In this document: one piece after another, positions 8,059 through 15,621 of the stretch | Position numbering within the stretch: position 1 is the stretch's first letter | Layout: every line of letters starts with the position of its first letter | Source: Pseudomonas sp. B21-028 | GTDB lineage: Bacteria; Pseudomonadota; Gammaproteobacteria; Pseudomonadales; Pseudomonadaceae | Direction: 5' to 3' | NCBI RefSeq assembly: GCF_024749045.1 | Contig: NZ_CP087184.1 | Location: 4,960,001-5,024,000 of the forward strand | DNA: 64,000 bases | Notes under the pieces: model-generated | What the model was told of the DNA's origin: nothing | The model's database searches: none | Seen by the model: the letters and a program-made list of their open reading frames with translations, nothing else | Position numbers and translations under genes: made by a program

Positions 8059-9698
8059 GCGGCGACCACTCCTGCGTCCAGTGACTGTGTCGCAGCAATC
8101 TGAGAGGGCTGGCCGCTGATGCTTCCGTCCCTATAGAGAGAAATGCCTACGCAGCCGCTGGCGCGAGCATTGAGAATCGCTGCCGCAATATCATCCACCG
8201 TACTGCTGGCGGGGAGATTGATTGTTTTGGAAATTCCACCATCAATAAACGATTGAAAGGTCGCCTGGGTTTGAATATGGTCGCTCGGACTCAAATCGTG
8301 CGCGCGCACCATTGCCAGCCTGATGATGGGCGGAATCTGCTCAAGATCAGCAGGTAAGACCCCATTCATTAAAGAGTTGGCAACCTCAGCAATCGCGTCT
8401 TCCGCCATTCCGTGCTCACCGAGCAATCGACGAAGCGTAGGCTGCATCTGATTGATAACGCTGCCGTCGACGGTCTGCCGTGTAACATAACTAAAAATTG
8501 GCTCGATACCGCCCGACACGTTGGCAAGCAAGCTGAGGGTTCCATTTGCAGCGATAGCCATTAGTGATGCGTTGCGACGCAATGGTTCGCCGGCACGGAG
8601 TAAAGAAGGGTCACAGCTACCCCGAGCGGAGGCCAATGATTCGCTAGTGGCCCTGGCGGTTGACTGCAAAAGCCCCATGACTAAAGCAGCAAAATCTAGG
8701 GCCTGGCTGCTCCCATACCTTATGCCCTGCATCAGAAGTGCATCGGCGAATCCCATTACACTGAGTCCAATTTTGCGACTTTGCATGCAACGCTCTGCAA
8801 CAGTCGTAGATGCGTGATCCTGAATATCGTGAAGGTTGTCCAAGCACCGTACGGCCACATCTACTGCCACTTTAAAGCGATCTTCATCGAATAGACCCTG
8901 ACTGACAAATCGAGAAGCGTTTAACGAGCCAATCAGAGAAGACTCATTCTCCCGTAAAAGCGACTCACCACACACATTCAGAATCAGGCGCTCCCCATTG
9001 GGAGATCGCAGGGACTTGTGCTCGCCGAAAGCAATCGCGGGTCTACCGGTCTTGAAAATGGAGGAGCATACCGACCTCCATATACCAACAACGCCCGACT
9101 GCTCCGCAGACAAAGCGGCGAAAAAAGGAGCATCCAGCTCGACGTTCGTGTGGGTGATTTCTAGAGAGCTGCTCATATCGATGAATGGCCCCACCATAGG
9201 GTGATCGACGTGAAGAGTTACGGCGCTGTGAGCCTTGCGTTTACGATTGGGGTTTAGCGCCGCCGTTTGGCTCTCAATAAACATCGTCATGGCAACGGGG
9301 TCATCGACCGATGTCAAGTCGTAGCCAATACCCCCGCACCCATCGTGGATCTTGCCTGCAATCGCCATGGCTTCAGCATCCACAGGCGGAGCCAAAACGT
9401 GACATGCAAACAGGTTCGTAGAGCTGCTGTGCTCACTGTTCATCATTACAGGAGAGTTGGGCAGGAATGCACCATCAAGCAGCAAAAGATGCAGTTTCTC
9501 AGCTAACGCGATGGATTCGGCTTCCGAGGCGTAACGGCGCTCGACTTCAGTGAACATTCGCACAACACGACGAGGAAGGTCTGCCCAGTCGTAGTTGCTA
9601 GTGTTTTCGAAGAAGCGAGGAGCCAAAATATCGAGGTATGGGTTGTTGAGCGCCCAATTTGGGATGGTATGGCATGCCACGTGTTTCGTCTGATCCAT
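8055..9698 (-). CDS. Divergent, shortened class II-like ribonucleotide reductase catalytic protein
   Basis: 547 residues with the ten-stranded reductase core: LPNSPVMMN (79-87), FACHVL with C99, GGIGYDL (122-128), the active-site N-x-C-x-E as NVCGE (241-245), GLSVMGFADALL (311-322) and ANGTLSLLANVSGGIEPIF (384-402). This pattern is closest to B12-dependent class II enzymes. Oddities: the second redox cysteine expected in ES-C-NLGSIN is serine (S254 in ESSLIGSLN), the C-terminal CxxC re-reduction tail is absent, and the protein is shorter than usual NrdJ. C99 and the thiyl-radical C243 are kept, so radical chemistry is possible, but the normal disulfide cycle is not. It is coupled to the kinase gene downstream. 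Confidence 0.82.
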   Translation of the reverse strand: MDQTKHVACHTIPNWALNNPYLDILAPRFFENTSNYDWADLPRRVVRMFTEVERRYASEAESIALAEKLHLLLLDGAFLPNSPVMMNSEHSSSTNLFACHVLAPPVDAEAMAIAGKIHDGCGGIGYDLTSVDDPVAMTMFIESQTAALNPNRKRKAHSAVTLHVDHPMVGPFIDMSSSLEITHTNVELDAPFFAALSAEQSGVVGIWRSVCSSIFKTGRPAIAFGEHKSLRSPNGERLILNVCGESLLRENESSLIGSLNASRFVSQGLFDEDRFKVAVDVAVRCLDNLHDIQDHASTTVAERCMQSRKIGLSVMGFADALLMQGIRYGSSQALDFAALVMGLLQSTARATSESLASARGSCDPSLLRAGEPLRRNASLMAIAANGTLSLLANVSGGIEPIFSYVTRQTVDGSVINQMQPTLRRLLGEHGMAEDAIAEVANSLMNGVLPADLEQIPPIIRLAMVRAHDLSPSDHIQTQATFQSFIDGGISKTINLPASSTVDDIAAAILNARASGCVGISLYRDGSISGQPSQIAATQSLDAGVVAA

Positions 9699-9838
9699 AG
9701 ATGTCTAATGAGCCCCGCTGAAGGGGGACCCAACTCCTGTATTGATTAAGTAGCGCGCCACCGCAGATCCGGCGAAACCAATGTCTACCAAGACTATCGG
9801 CCTGGTAGGTGCTTTGCTAAAGGGCGACTTACCAAATG
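9699..9838 (-). other. 140 bp gap inside the cassette, upstream of the reductase gene
   Basis: No open frame and no strong hairpin or T-run is visible, so read-through from the YaaW-GTPase gene to the reductase gene is plausible. An internal promoter cannot be excluded. Confidence 0.3.
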
Positions 9839-11077
9839 TCAGAGGTGAGAGACGTCCTTGTCTGCTTCACGCAGACGGTCTAGTACCCAATGCCGGACGT
9901 CACCAGCCCCCAATGGGCCGTCCTGATAAAGTCGTGGGTCCGGGTCGAATGCTGTTTCGAATATCTTCACGCCTTCCAGGCGCTGCCGGGCCGCTTCTAG
10001 CAGACGAGGCTTGTCGGCTGGACGTGGAAGATCCACCTTGTTTAGACATACCGCGATGGGCCGTCCGAAGGTCTTCAACTGCCGAAGGCGCGACACTTCT
10101 ACATCGCTAATACCCCGGGTCAAATCCACCACCATTAGAAATACATCCGTATGATTGAGGTGATCCTGAGTCAGGCTGTTCACATCCATATTCGTATCGT
10201 TAAACCCCGGAAAGTTGACCACCCGGAGGGCATCGTTGTTGCCCCAGTTGTAGACTTCGGTCTGCTGCGTGGAGCCCGCCACCGGATGGATGTTGTCCGT
10301 GTCTATGCCGAACACCGCCTTGAAGAGTGCGTCCTTGCCAACCGAGCCTTCTCCCACCACCCCAACCGTGATGCGCTTGAGAACTATCTGCCGCAGCATT
10401 GCTACGTGAATCACCGCTGGAACCGTTTTGCGGAATGCCGGGCCTGCAATTTCCACGGCCAGCCAGGCGCCGGAAGCGATCCAGCCAATCGGGCCTAACG
10501 CCATACCAATAGAACGGGTAATGGCTGCGTTAGTGGCAAAGCGCAGACCGGAGCCTAACAACGCCCGAGAAATCATGTTTGCCAGCACCAGCGAGCCTTT
10601 GTAGATAGCGAAGCCGCCGAATTCCTTGAGTAGCACCTGGGTCAAAATCACCCCCGCTGAGGTGTACGGAATATCTTTCCCAGTAACACCTAAGGTGCTA
10701 AACAACTGGCGCTTTTCATCCTCAGACATTTTGTCCAATGCATCGGCGAACAGCTTCTTGATGATGAACGCCTCGTTCTCTTCTACAGAGTTCGTCTTAT
10801 CGATGCCGGGTGTGCTCAGCTTGTGCCCCACATCACACAGTACCTCCGCGTAGGGCACCCCGTCACCGCCGCGAAACAGTGTGGCGATATCGTTGCTCCC
10901 CATCTTACGGAGATAGTGTGAAATTTCCATGGCGTCCTGCTGGGTGCTGTCTTTGGACAGTCTGAGCTTGTCCTTGGGCATACCCAAGTATTCCAGCAAC
11001 GGCAATACATCATTGGGATCGTAGGCCAACGACCGTTGCAACACTTCCGACAAATCCAGATGCTTATTCGTAGCCAT
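9839..11077 (-). CDS. YaaW-like domain fused to a degenerate Era-like GTPase
   Basis: 412 residues. Residues ~15-230 match the YaaW/UPF0174 family in layout: an N-terminal helical part, then IATLFRGGDGVPYAEVL, a hydrophobic glycine-rich segment (~165-210) and FRKTVPAVIHVAMLRQIV. Residues ~235-412 are a GTPase domain with G1 GEGSVGKD (242-249), G3-like NFPGFND (288-294) and G4 NKVD (346-349). The Ser/Thr that follows the P-loop lysine is Asp (D249), and the G3 aspartate is Asn (N288), so Mg binding and hydrolysis may be impaired. AGGG about 8 bp upstream supports the ATG. It follows the glycine-zipper gene by 62 bp in the sigma54-headed cassette. Confidence 0.82.
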   Translation of the reverse strand: MATNKHLDLSEVLQRSLAYDPNDVLPLLEYLGMPKDKLRLSKDSTQQDAMEISHYLRKMGSNDIATLFRGGDGVPYAEVLCDVGHKLSTPGIDKTNSVEENEAFIIKKLFADALDKMSEDEKRQLFSTLGVTGKDIPYTSAGVILTQVLLKEFGGFAIYKGSLVLANMISRALLGSGLRFATNAAITRSIGMALGPIGWIASGAWLAVEIAGPAFRKTVPAVIHVAMLRQIVLKRITVGVVGEGSVGKDALFKAVFGIDTDNIHPVAGSTQQTEVYNWGNNDALRVVNFPGFNDTNMDVNSLTQDHLNHTDVFLMVVDLTRGISDVEVSRLRQLKTFGRPIAVCLNKVDLPRPADKPRLLEAARQRLEGVKIFETAFDPDPRLYQDGPLGAGDVRHWVLDRLREADKDVSHL

Positions 11078-11139
11078 GTGTTAACCCTCATTATTGCGGC
11101 GCAGGCACGCAGCAGCACCTGCGCAAAATGTAATTTCGA

Positions 11140-11502
11140 TTAGTTGGAAGAGATGTCGAACACGAAGTCGCCATTGGGCAAGGGCGCAATGGAAATGCGC
11201 ACTTTCGCGGCACAGGCCCCGACGCAATAACCGATGACGCCACCGGCAACAGCCCCGCTAACACTGGCAATACCATAACCGATGGACGCCCCCAGCAGCG
11301 CTCCGCCCCACTTGAAGCGCTGGGTACGCTCTAAGGACGCCTCTACTAACTCCACCCGGATCTTGTGGGCCTTGGCGAATTCACTCACCAACCCCATCAA
11401 TTCGGACTTCAACGATGCTGGAATGTACAGCCGCCCATTGCCCTTAGCCATGATAAATGCGCGGGCGATAGCAAAGTATTCTTGCAGGGTACGAGGTTGC
11501 AT
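11140..11502 (-). CDS. Glycine-zipper membrane protein, first gene of the sigma54 transcript
   Basis: 120 residues: a soluble helical N-terminus, a long glycine/alanine hydrophobic stretch at residues ~65-100 (WGGALLGASIGYGIASV and onward) and a short beta-like C-terminus. The small-residue spacing is that of glycine-zipper membrane or oligomerising proteins. AGGAG 8 bp before the ATG is a strong ribosome binding site. A -24/-12 promoter lies about 50 bp upstream. I do not recognise a family. It may form an oligomeric membrane element with the GTPase tails. Confidence 0.72.
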   Translation of the reverse strand: MQPRTLQEYFAIARAFIMAKGNGRLYIPASLKSELMGLVSEFAKAHKIRVELVEASLERTQRFKWGGALLGASIGYGIASVSGAVAGGVIGYCVGACAAKVRISIAPLPNGDFVFDISSN

Positions 11503-11553
11503 AGCGGAACTCCTGTTTAGTCTGTAGGTGCCCAGGTCGGGCTACACAGGTAT

Positions 11554-11571
11554 TAGCGAGGAGCGTGCCAA
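11554..11571 (-). promoter_or_regulatory. Sigma54 (-24/-12) promoter of the GTPase/reductase cassette
   Basis: Read on the minus strand the sequence is TTGGCACGCTCCTCGCTA. It matches the RpoN consensus TTGGCACG-N4-TTGCW at all but one conserved base, with GG and GC exactly 12 bp apart. The predicted start falls near 11543, about 40 bp before the first ATG. The divergent gene encodes a GAFTGA-type activator, which is what such a promoter needs. Confidence 0.8.
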
Positions 11572-11604
11572 GTCTTGAATTTATTTTTTATTGTTATTTT
11601 TCAA

Positions 11605-11619
11605 CATATTATGAATATG
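11605..11619. promoter_or_regulatory. Inverted repeat, candidate activator binding site
   Basis: CATATT-ATG-AATATG is a perfect 6 bp inverted repeat in the AT-rich gap between the cassette and its activator gene. It lies about 35-50 bp upstream of the -24 element. Activators of sigma54 normally bind upstream palindromes, often further away, so this is a tentative assignment. Confidence 0.35.
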
Positions 11620-11690
11620 ACCGCCACCCTAAAATCTTATGTATGATGAACCTTTAGATACCTCATGAATCATTAGATTGAGATTTATTC

Positions 11691-13412
11691 ATGAAAAGCT
11701 CTTACCGCTACATATCATTCTGCACTCCGACTATCGCCAATCTTTCGCAAAACCCGCCGGTACACGCAGCAGCGTTGCAGGACGACCAACTCATCCTGAA
11801 AGGGAGCGATCCTACTGAATCAGCGGGCTTTGCACTTCTAGAACGATTGATTACCCAGGCCCGAACTCAGGAATGGATTCACTACCTAGATACCGAACTG
11901 AAAAGTGACATCCGCGCCAACAAAGCCTCGGCGGCGCACATGCAAGATCTGCTGGAAATGCTCAAATCGCTCGACTACGCGGTCATTGCACAGCACAGCA
12001 AGCGATTGCTCGACCAGGCGCAACTACAGTTCGAACACCTGCCCCCTGGCCGGGATCGCCAACTCATTCACGCAGCACAGCGCATCATGACCCGACATAC
12101 CGTGTTCGTGCTGCCGAGCTACAAAAGCCAGATACCTGCCGAACATCCCTGCATAGAGATGTTCAGCACCCTCCTTTACCAAAGTCTGGAAGGTGGAAAC
12201 GAGACCATCGGCATACTGCGCGGCACTAAAGGCGACTCAGCCATTGGGCCGAATATTCATGACGAGGTAATGCAGAATCTACTGATGTCTACGTCCAGCC
12301 TCGCACTTTCTGAACACCGCGCTCAGAAGCCGGGCCCGATTTTGATCGCTGGGCAAACCGGCACTGGCAAAAGCATGGGGGCCCGCCAGATAGCACGAAA
12401 ACTTAAAAAGCGCTTCGTCACCTTGAACCTGGCGGCAGTAACCGAAGAGTTGCTAGAAAGCCGCATTCGCGGCCACAAAAAAGGCGCATTCACTGGGGCG
12501 ACGGAAGATTCGCAGGGCATATTCGAACTGGCAGACGGAGCGGTGCTGTTTCTGGACGAGCTGCAAAGCGCCAGCCTTCCAGCACAAACCCAACTTCTCG
12601 ACCTACTTAGCGCGATAAGCGATAGAGTTTCCATCAGCCCCATGGGCAAAGAAGGCGCGCCGCGACAACTGAACGTAAAGTTAATATTGGCGGTAAACCG
12701 CCCCCTATCCGAACTGCTAGAAGAAGGAAAACTGCGCTACGACCTGTTTCACCGGGTGCGTAACGTGGTGCGCCTCCCCTCACTAAACCAGCGCTTTGAC
12801 GGCCACGACACACAGGAGCAAACCAGCCCTTACCCCACAGCCAGCAGTACCAGCGGACTTCACAACAACCCCCAAGCAAATTTCCAATTTATCCGCGCCC
12901 TGCTCACCCTTTACCGGTGGAATTGGCAAGACAGCGTGGACATCACCGATCTATTCGACAAAACCAGCGATGTAGCTTTGCCGCAGCCCTTCTTTCGTAT
13001 TAGCAACGAAGCTCTGGCATGCATCAGTAGCTTTGACTGGCCGGGAAACTTCCGTCAGTTCGAACGGTTTTGCCACGACCTATTTGAAGAAGCGAAACTT
13101 CAGTCCAACGATGAAATAGACGACACTCTCATCAGCACCCTATTGAAGGAAGAACGCACTCGCGAGGGGCACGAAACCACAATCGCTGATCCACAACCCC
13201 GTAGTCAGGAGCAGCAAAAACTCAACTATGTGCAGCGAGTGCTGATAAATAACCGTTATGTCATTTCCCGAAGTCTGAGCGAACTTACTCACCTCAAGCT
13301 CAAATCTCGCGCGGCACTCCGCGCCTACCTGCTGCAAAATGAAGACATCCTAGAATCACAAGTTCGCGAACACACAGCCATTGCTGCCTTCTTGCATGGC
13401 AAGCGCGGCTAA
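11691..13412 (+). CDS. Sigma54-dependent transcriptional activator with an unknown sensor domain
   Basis: 573 residues. The central AAA+ domain (about 190-400) has Walker A GQTGTGKS (221-228), the sigma54-contacting GAFTGA loop (265-270) and Walker B LFLDE (286-290), so it should remodel RNA polymerase-sigma54. The first ~185 residues are not a receiver, GAF or PAS domain that I recognise; they may be a dedicated sensor. The C-terminal ~60 residues (with VISRSLSELTHLKLKSRAALRAYL) look helical and could be the DNA-binding domain, though not a plain Fis helix-turn-helix. The layout recalls RtcR, but no CARF match is evident. It is divergent from the -24/-12 promoter at 11554-11571 and most likely controls it. 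Confidence 0.88.
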   Translation: MKSSYRYISFCTPTIANLSQNPPVHAAALQDDQLILKGSDPTESAGFALLERLITQARTQEWIHYLDTELKSDIRANKASAAHMQDLLEMLKSLDYAVIAQHSKRLLDQAQLQFEHLPPGRDRQLIHAAQRIMTRHTVFVLPSYKSQIPAEHPCIEMFSTLLYQSLEGGNETIGILRGTKGDSAIGPNIHDEVMQNLLMSTSSLALSEHRAQKPGPILIAGQTGTGKSMGARQIARKLKKRFVTLNLAAVTEELLESRIRGHKKGAFTGATEDSQGIFELADGAVLFLDELQSASLPAQTQLLDLLSAISDRVSISPMGKEGAPRQLNVKLILAVNRPLSELLEEGKLRYDLFHRVRNVVRLPSLNQRFDGHDTQEQTSPYPTASSTSGLHNNPQANFQFIRALLTLYRWNWQDSVDITDLFDKTSDVALPQPFFRISNEALACISSFDWPGNFRQFERFCHDLFEEAKLQSNDEIDDTLISTLLKEERTREGHETTIADPQPRSQEQQKLNYVQRVLINNRYVISRSLSELTHLKLKSRAALRAYLLQNEDILESQVREHTAIAAFLHGKRG

Positions 13413-13712
13413 ACCACAAGCCTTCATATCCTGTACAAGATCAGTTTTGAGTCGACATTTGACACTGGTCGGACATCTCTCTACAGGATGAGAAATCGCA
13501 TCTGACCAGCCGCATGAATTGCCATTGGCCAGCCGTTTGTATTGGACATGATCACTCATTTGCATTGTACTTGATCAGACTCGCCCCCCCCCTCCCCCGC
13601 TTGCTGGGGTACACACGGCCCTCCAGAGGCTGCTGATCGTGGCGTGGATGCAGGATCAGAGTTGAAGCGCCTACCAAAACCTCAGATTTGGCTAGAGAAA
13701 AGGATAGTAAAC
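13413..13712. other. Non-coding gap with a C9 tract
   Basis: About 230-300 bp between the activator and the next gene, with a run of nine C at 13584-13592. No convincing reading frame or terminator was found. The true upstream limit depends on the start codon of the following gene. Confidence 0.4.
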
Positions 13713-14333
13713 TTGAAATCGACTCGGATTCAACGGATCTTGGCTCAAGGTCACTTTGATGGGCTGTGCCTGATTTACTCTCTGTTCAACGCGTACAAAT
13801 CGCTAAGAAGTCCTAGCGAAAGAGCTTCAGATTTTGCGTTCAGGAACTCAAATTTTTGGAAACGGGTGATTAGTAACACGCCGTCCCTCCACAATTTCGT
13901 ACTGGGCGAAGGTAGTGACTTCGGGAAGCTCAGGAACGTGACAGACGCTAAGGTCAAGCAACAGTTTATCGTCACCTGCTTCCAAGTGATGACCGATGGA
14001 TCCGCTGTGTCCTCGATGGTTACCCCCTCCAACATTGAGTCTCTGGCAACGATGAATTTCACTGATTCGGTGGCGATTCTCTGTGTGAAAGAGAAGGCTG
14101 AATTCGAAGAGGGTGGGATGGGGGATCATTGGGTAGCGATTGTTGGACGTGACGATGACAACGCGCTTTACCTTGTGGCTTGCTCGTACACGAACCATGC
14201 CTATGGATTCAATGAGCGAAAGGATACCAAGACGGGTCGATACTATAATACGACCATCGAAGTGGACCGCATCGCCATATCCACTTCCTACCCCGACAAC
14301 ATCAACGTTATCCAGCTCGTTTCAAGCTCATAA
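13713..14333 (+). CDS. Unknown protein with a papain-like cysteine peptidase pattern
   Basis: The frame is open from a GTG at 13644 (229 aa), but AAGGA lies 8 bp before a TTG at 13713 (206 aa), and the folded part seems to begin there (ILAQGHFDGLCLIYSLFNAY). The segment DGLC-LIYSLFNA, with Cys at a helix start, and the later GDHWVAIVG, with His before a beta strand, resemble the Cys/His dyad of C39/papain-like folds. Followed 82 bp later by an Mrr-like nuclease on the same strand, it may be part of a two-gene defence unit. The peptidase reading rests on motif layout only. Confidence 0.6.
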   Translation: MKSTRIQRILAQGHFDGLCLIYSLFNAYKSLRSPSERASDFAFRNSNFWKRVISNTPSLHNFVLGEGSDFGKLRNVTDAKVKQQFIVTCFQVMTDGSAVSSMVTPSNIESLATMNFTDSVAILCVKEKAEFEEGGMGDHWVAIVGRDDDNALYLVACSYTNHAYGFNERKDTKTGRYYNTTIEVDRIAISTSYPDNINVIQLVSSS

Positions 14334-14415
14334 AAATTCTCAGCAGTACTACGGGCAATGCGCCGCAGGCATGGTTGACGCGCTTTTGAGGATTTTTCAG
14401 TTCAAGGAAGTTAAA

Positions 14416-15417
14416 ATGTCTTACCAATTTTACGGAAAAAACGCCCCCAAAAGCATTTCATGCATCAACGTTGAACCATTTTTGGATAAATTATCCGAAA
14501 TCACCGGAAACTTTACCGCTATACCTGAACATTTTTTTAAAGTTTGGAACGCGATATGGTGGATTGACGTTACAAGTAGCTTTCCCGAACTTAAAGAAAA
14601 ACTGGCTGAATATGCATTACTGTGCCAAATACCGCCCGACCTAGATCAATATATAAATTACGAAGTTTCTAAGCTTACTATTACCCAACGCTTTCATGTG
14701 TTAGTTACGTTGCTAGAAAGTGAAAACCTGACGAAAACCTTTGAGAAATATAGCGACCCTGAAAGCTTTAATTGGTATATGACTAGCTTTAATCTCTACA
14801 GAAACGGTGATTTATCCGAAGATGTGTTAGAGCGCATGTCAAAAGGGCTTAGAGATTTTTGTTATGAAATAGGTCACTTCCAGACCGCGCTTCACTCGAT
14901 AGTTCCCAAACGGGATTCAATTATCCAGGTTTTTTCTACTCAAAATATCCGATACGCAACGGGTGAGCTGAATTTCGATAAAATACTTAAGGTTATGAAA
15001 TCTCAGTTTGGTGAGCCTCATAATGGGTACATCGCATACAAGGGTGTCATTATTGGACGCTTGTTGAGCCAATACTCAACGGTTGCGACGAAACCAAACT
15101 CAACTGCGGTGGGAATGAGCCTTGAAAAGGCTGTGTTTGATCTTTATAGGGTAATCGGTTATACCGTCTCGGAAACCAGCGCAACGGGTGATTTTGGCAT
15201 AGACATTCTTGCTCAATCGAATACCGAAAAAATCGGAATCCAATGCAAGAACTATTCTGGAGCGGTAGGTGTGGAAGCCGTAATGCAGGCACACTCAGGT
15301 GGGCATTATTATGATTGTACCCGATTCATCGTTTATAGCACCAGCGGATTCACCTCAGCGGCTCTGGAGATGGCGAGCAAGCTCAAGGTCGAGCTTCTGA
15401 CTTACAAAGGTTCTTAA
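14416..15417 (+). CDS. Mrr-like restriction endonuclease with an unknown N-terminal domain
   Basis: 333 residues from the ATG at 14416, preceded by AAGGAAG; the longer frame upstream overlaps the previous gene out of frame and is rejected. Residues ~232-333 form a PD-(D/E)xK domain of the Mrr type: E237, GDFGID with D259 and D263, and IQCKNY with Q276 and K278, then a long helix and FIVYSTSGFT. Mrr-type enzymes cleave modified or foreign DNA. The first ~230 residues are helical and unrecognised, perhaps a target- or effector-sensing part. A GCCGGC hairpin at 15480-15502 follows and may end transcription. Confidence 0.82.
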   Translation: MSYQFYGKNAPKSISCINVEPFLDKLSEITGNFTAIPEHFFKVWNAIWWIDVTSSFPELKEKLAEYALLCQIPPDLDQYINYEVSKLTITQRFHVLVTLLESENLTKTFEKYSDPESFNWYMTSFNLYRNGDLSEDVLERMSKGLRDFCYEIGHFQTALHSIVPKRDSIIQVFSTQNIRYATGELNFDKILKVMKSQFGEPHNGYIAYKGVIIGRLLSQYSTVATKPNSTAVGMSLEKAVFDLYRVIGYTVSETSATGDFGIDILAQSNTEKIGIQCKNYSGAVGVEAVMQAHSGGHYYDCTRFIVYSTSGFTSAALEMASKLKVELLTYKGS

Positions 15418-15479
15418 TGTGAAACCATCATTGGGACATGACGTCGGCGTAAGCGCCCAGCAGAATAAAACAGGAAGAA

Positions 15480-15502
15480 TGCCGGCAGTGCTAAGGCCGG
15501 CA
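15480..15502 (+). terminator. Hairpin after the Mrr-like gene
   Basis: TGCCGGC and GCCGGCA form a 7 bp perfect stem with a 9 nt loop, 60 bp after the stop codon. Only a short T-run follows, so termination efficiency is uncertain. Confidence 0.4.
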
Positions 15503-15621
15503 GACTTTAGTGAGATGAGCGAGAGCACATATCGACAGTGATCGGTGGCTATTAACCACTCCCCCAAATAGTTTAGCCAAACCCAAGGCTTAGACTACTA
15601 TCCGCCATCTATCAATGCGAA

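Noticed and set aside
13584..13592. C9 tract as a phase-variation switch
   Set aside because: It lies outside any supported reading frame and not within a recognisable promoter spacer.
14140..14415. Upstream extension of the Mrr-like gene
   Set aside because: It overlaps the previous gene out of frame, while AAGGAAG precedes the ATG at 14416.
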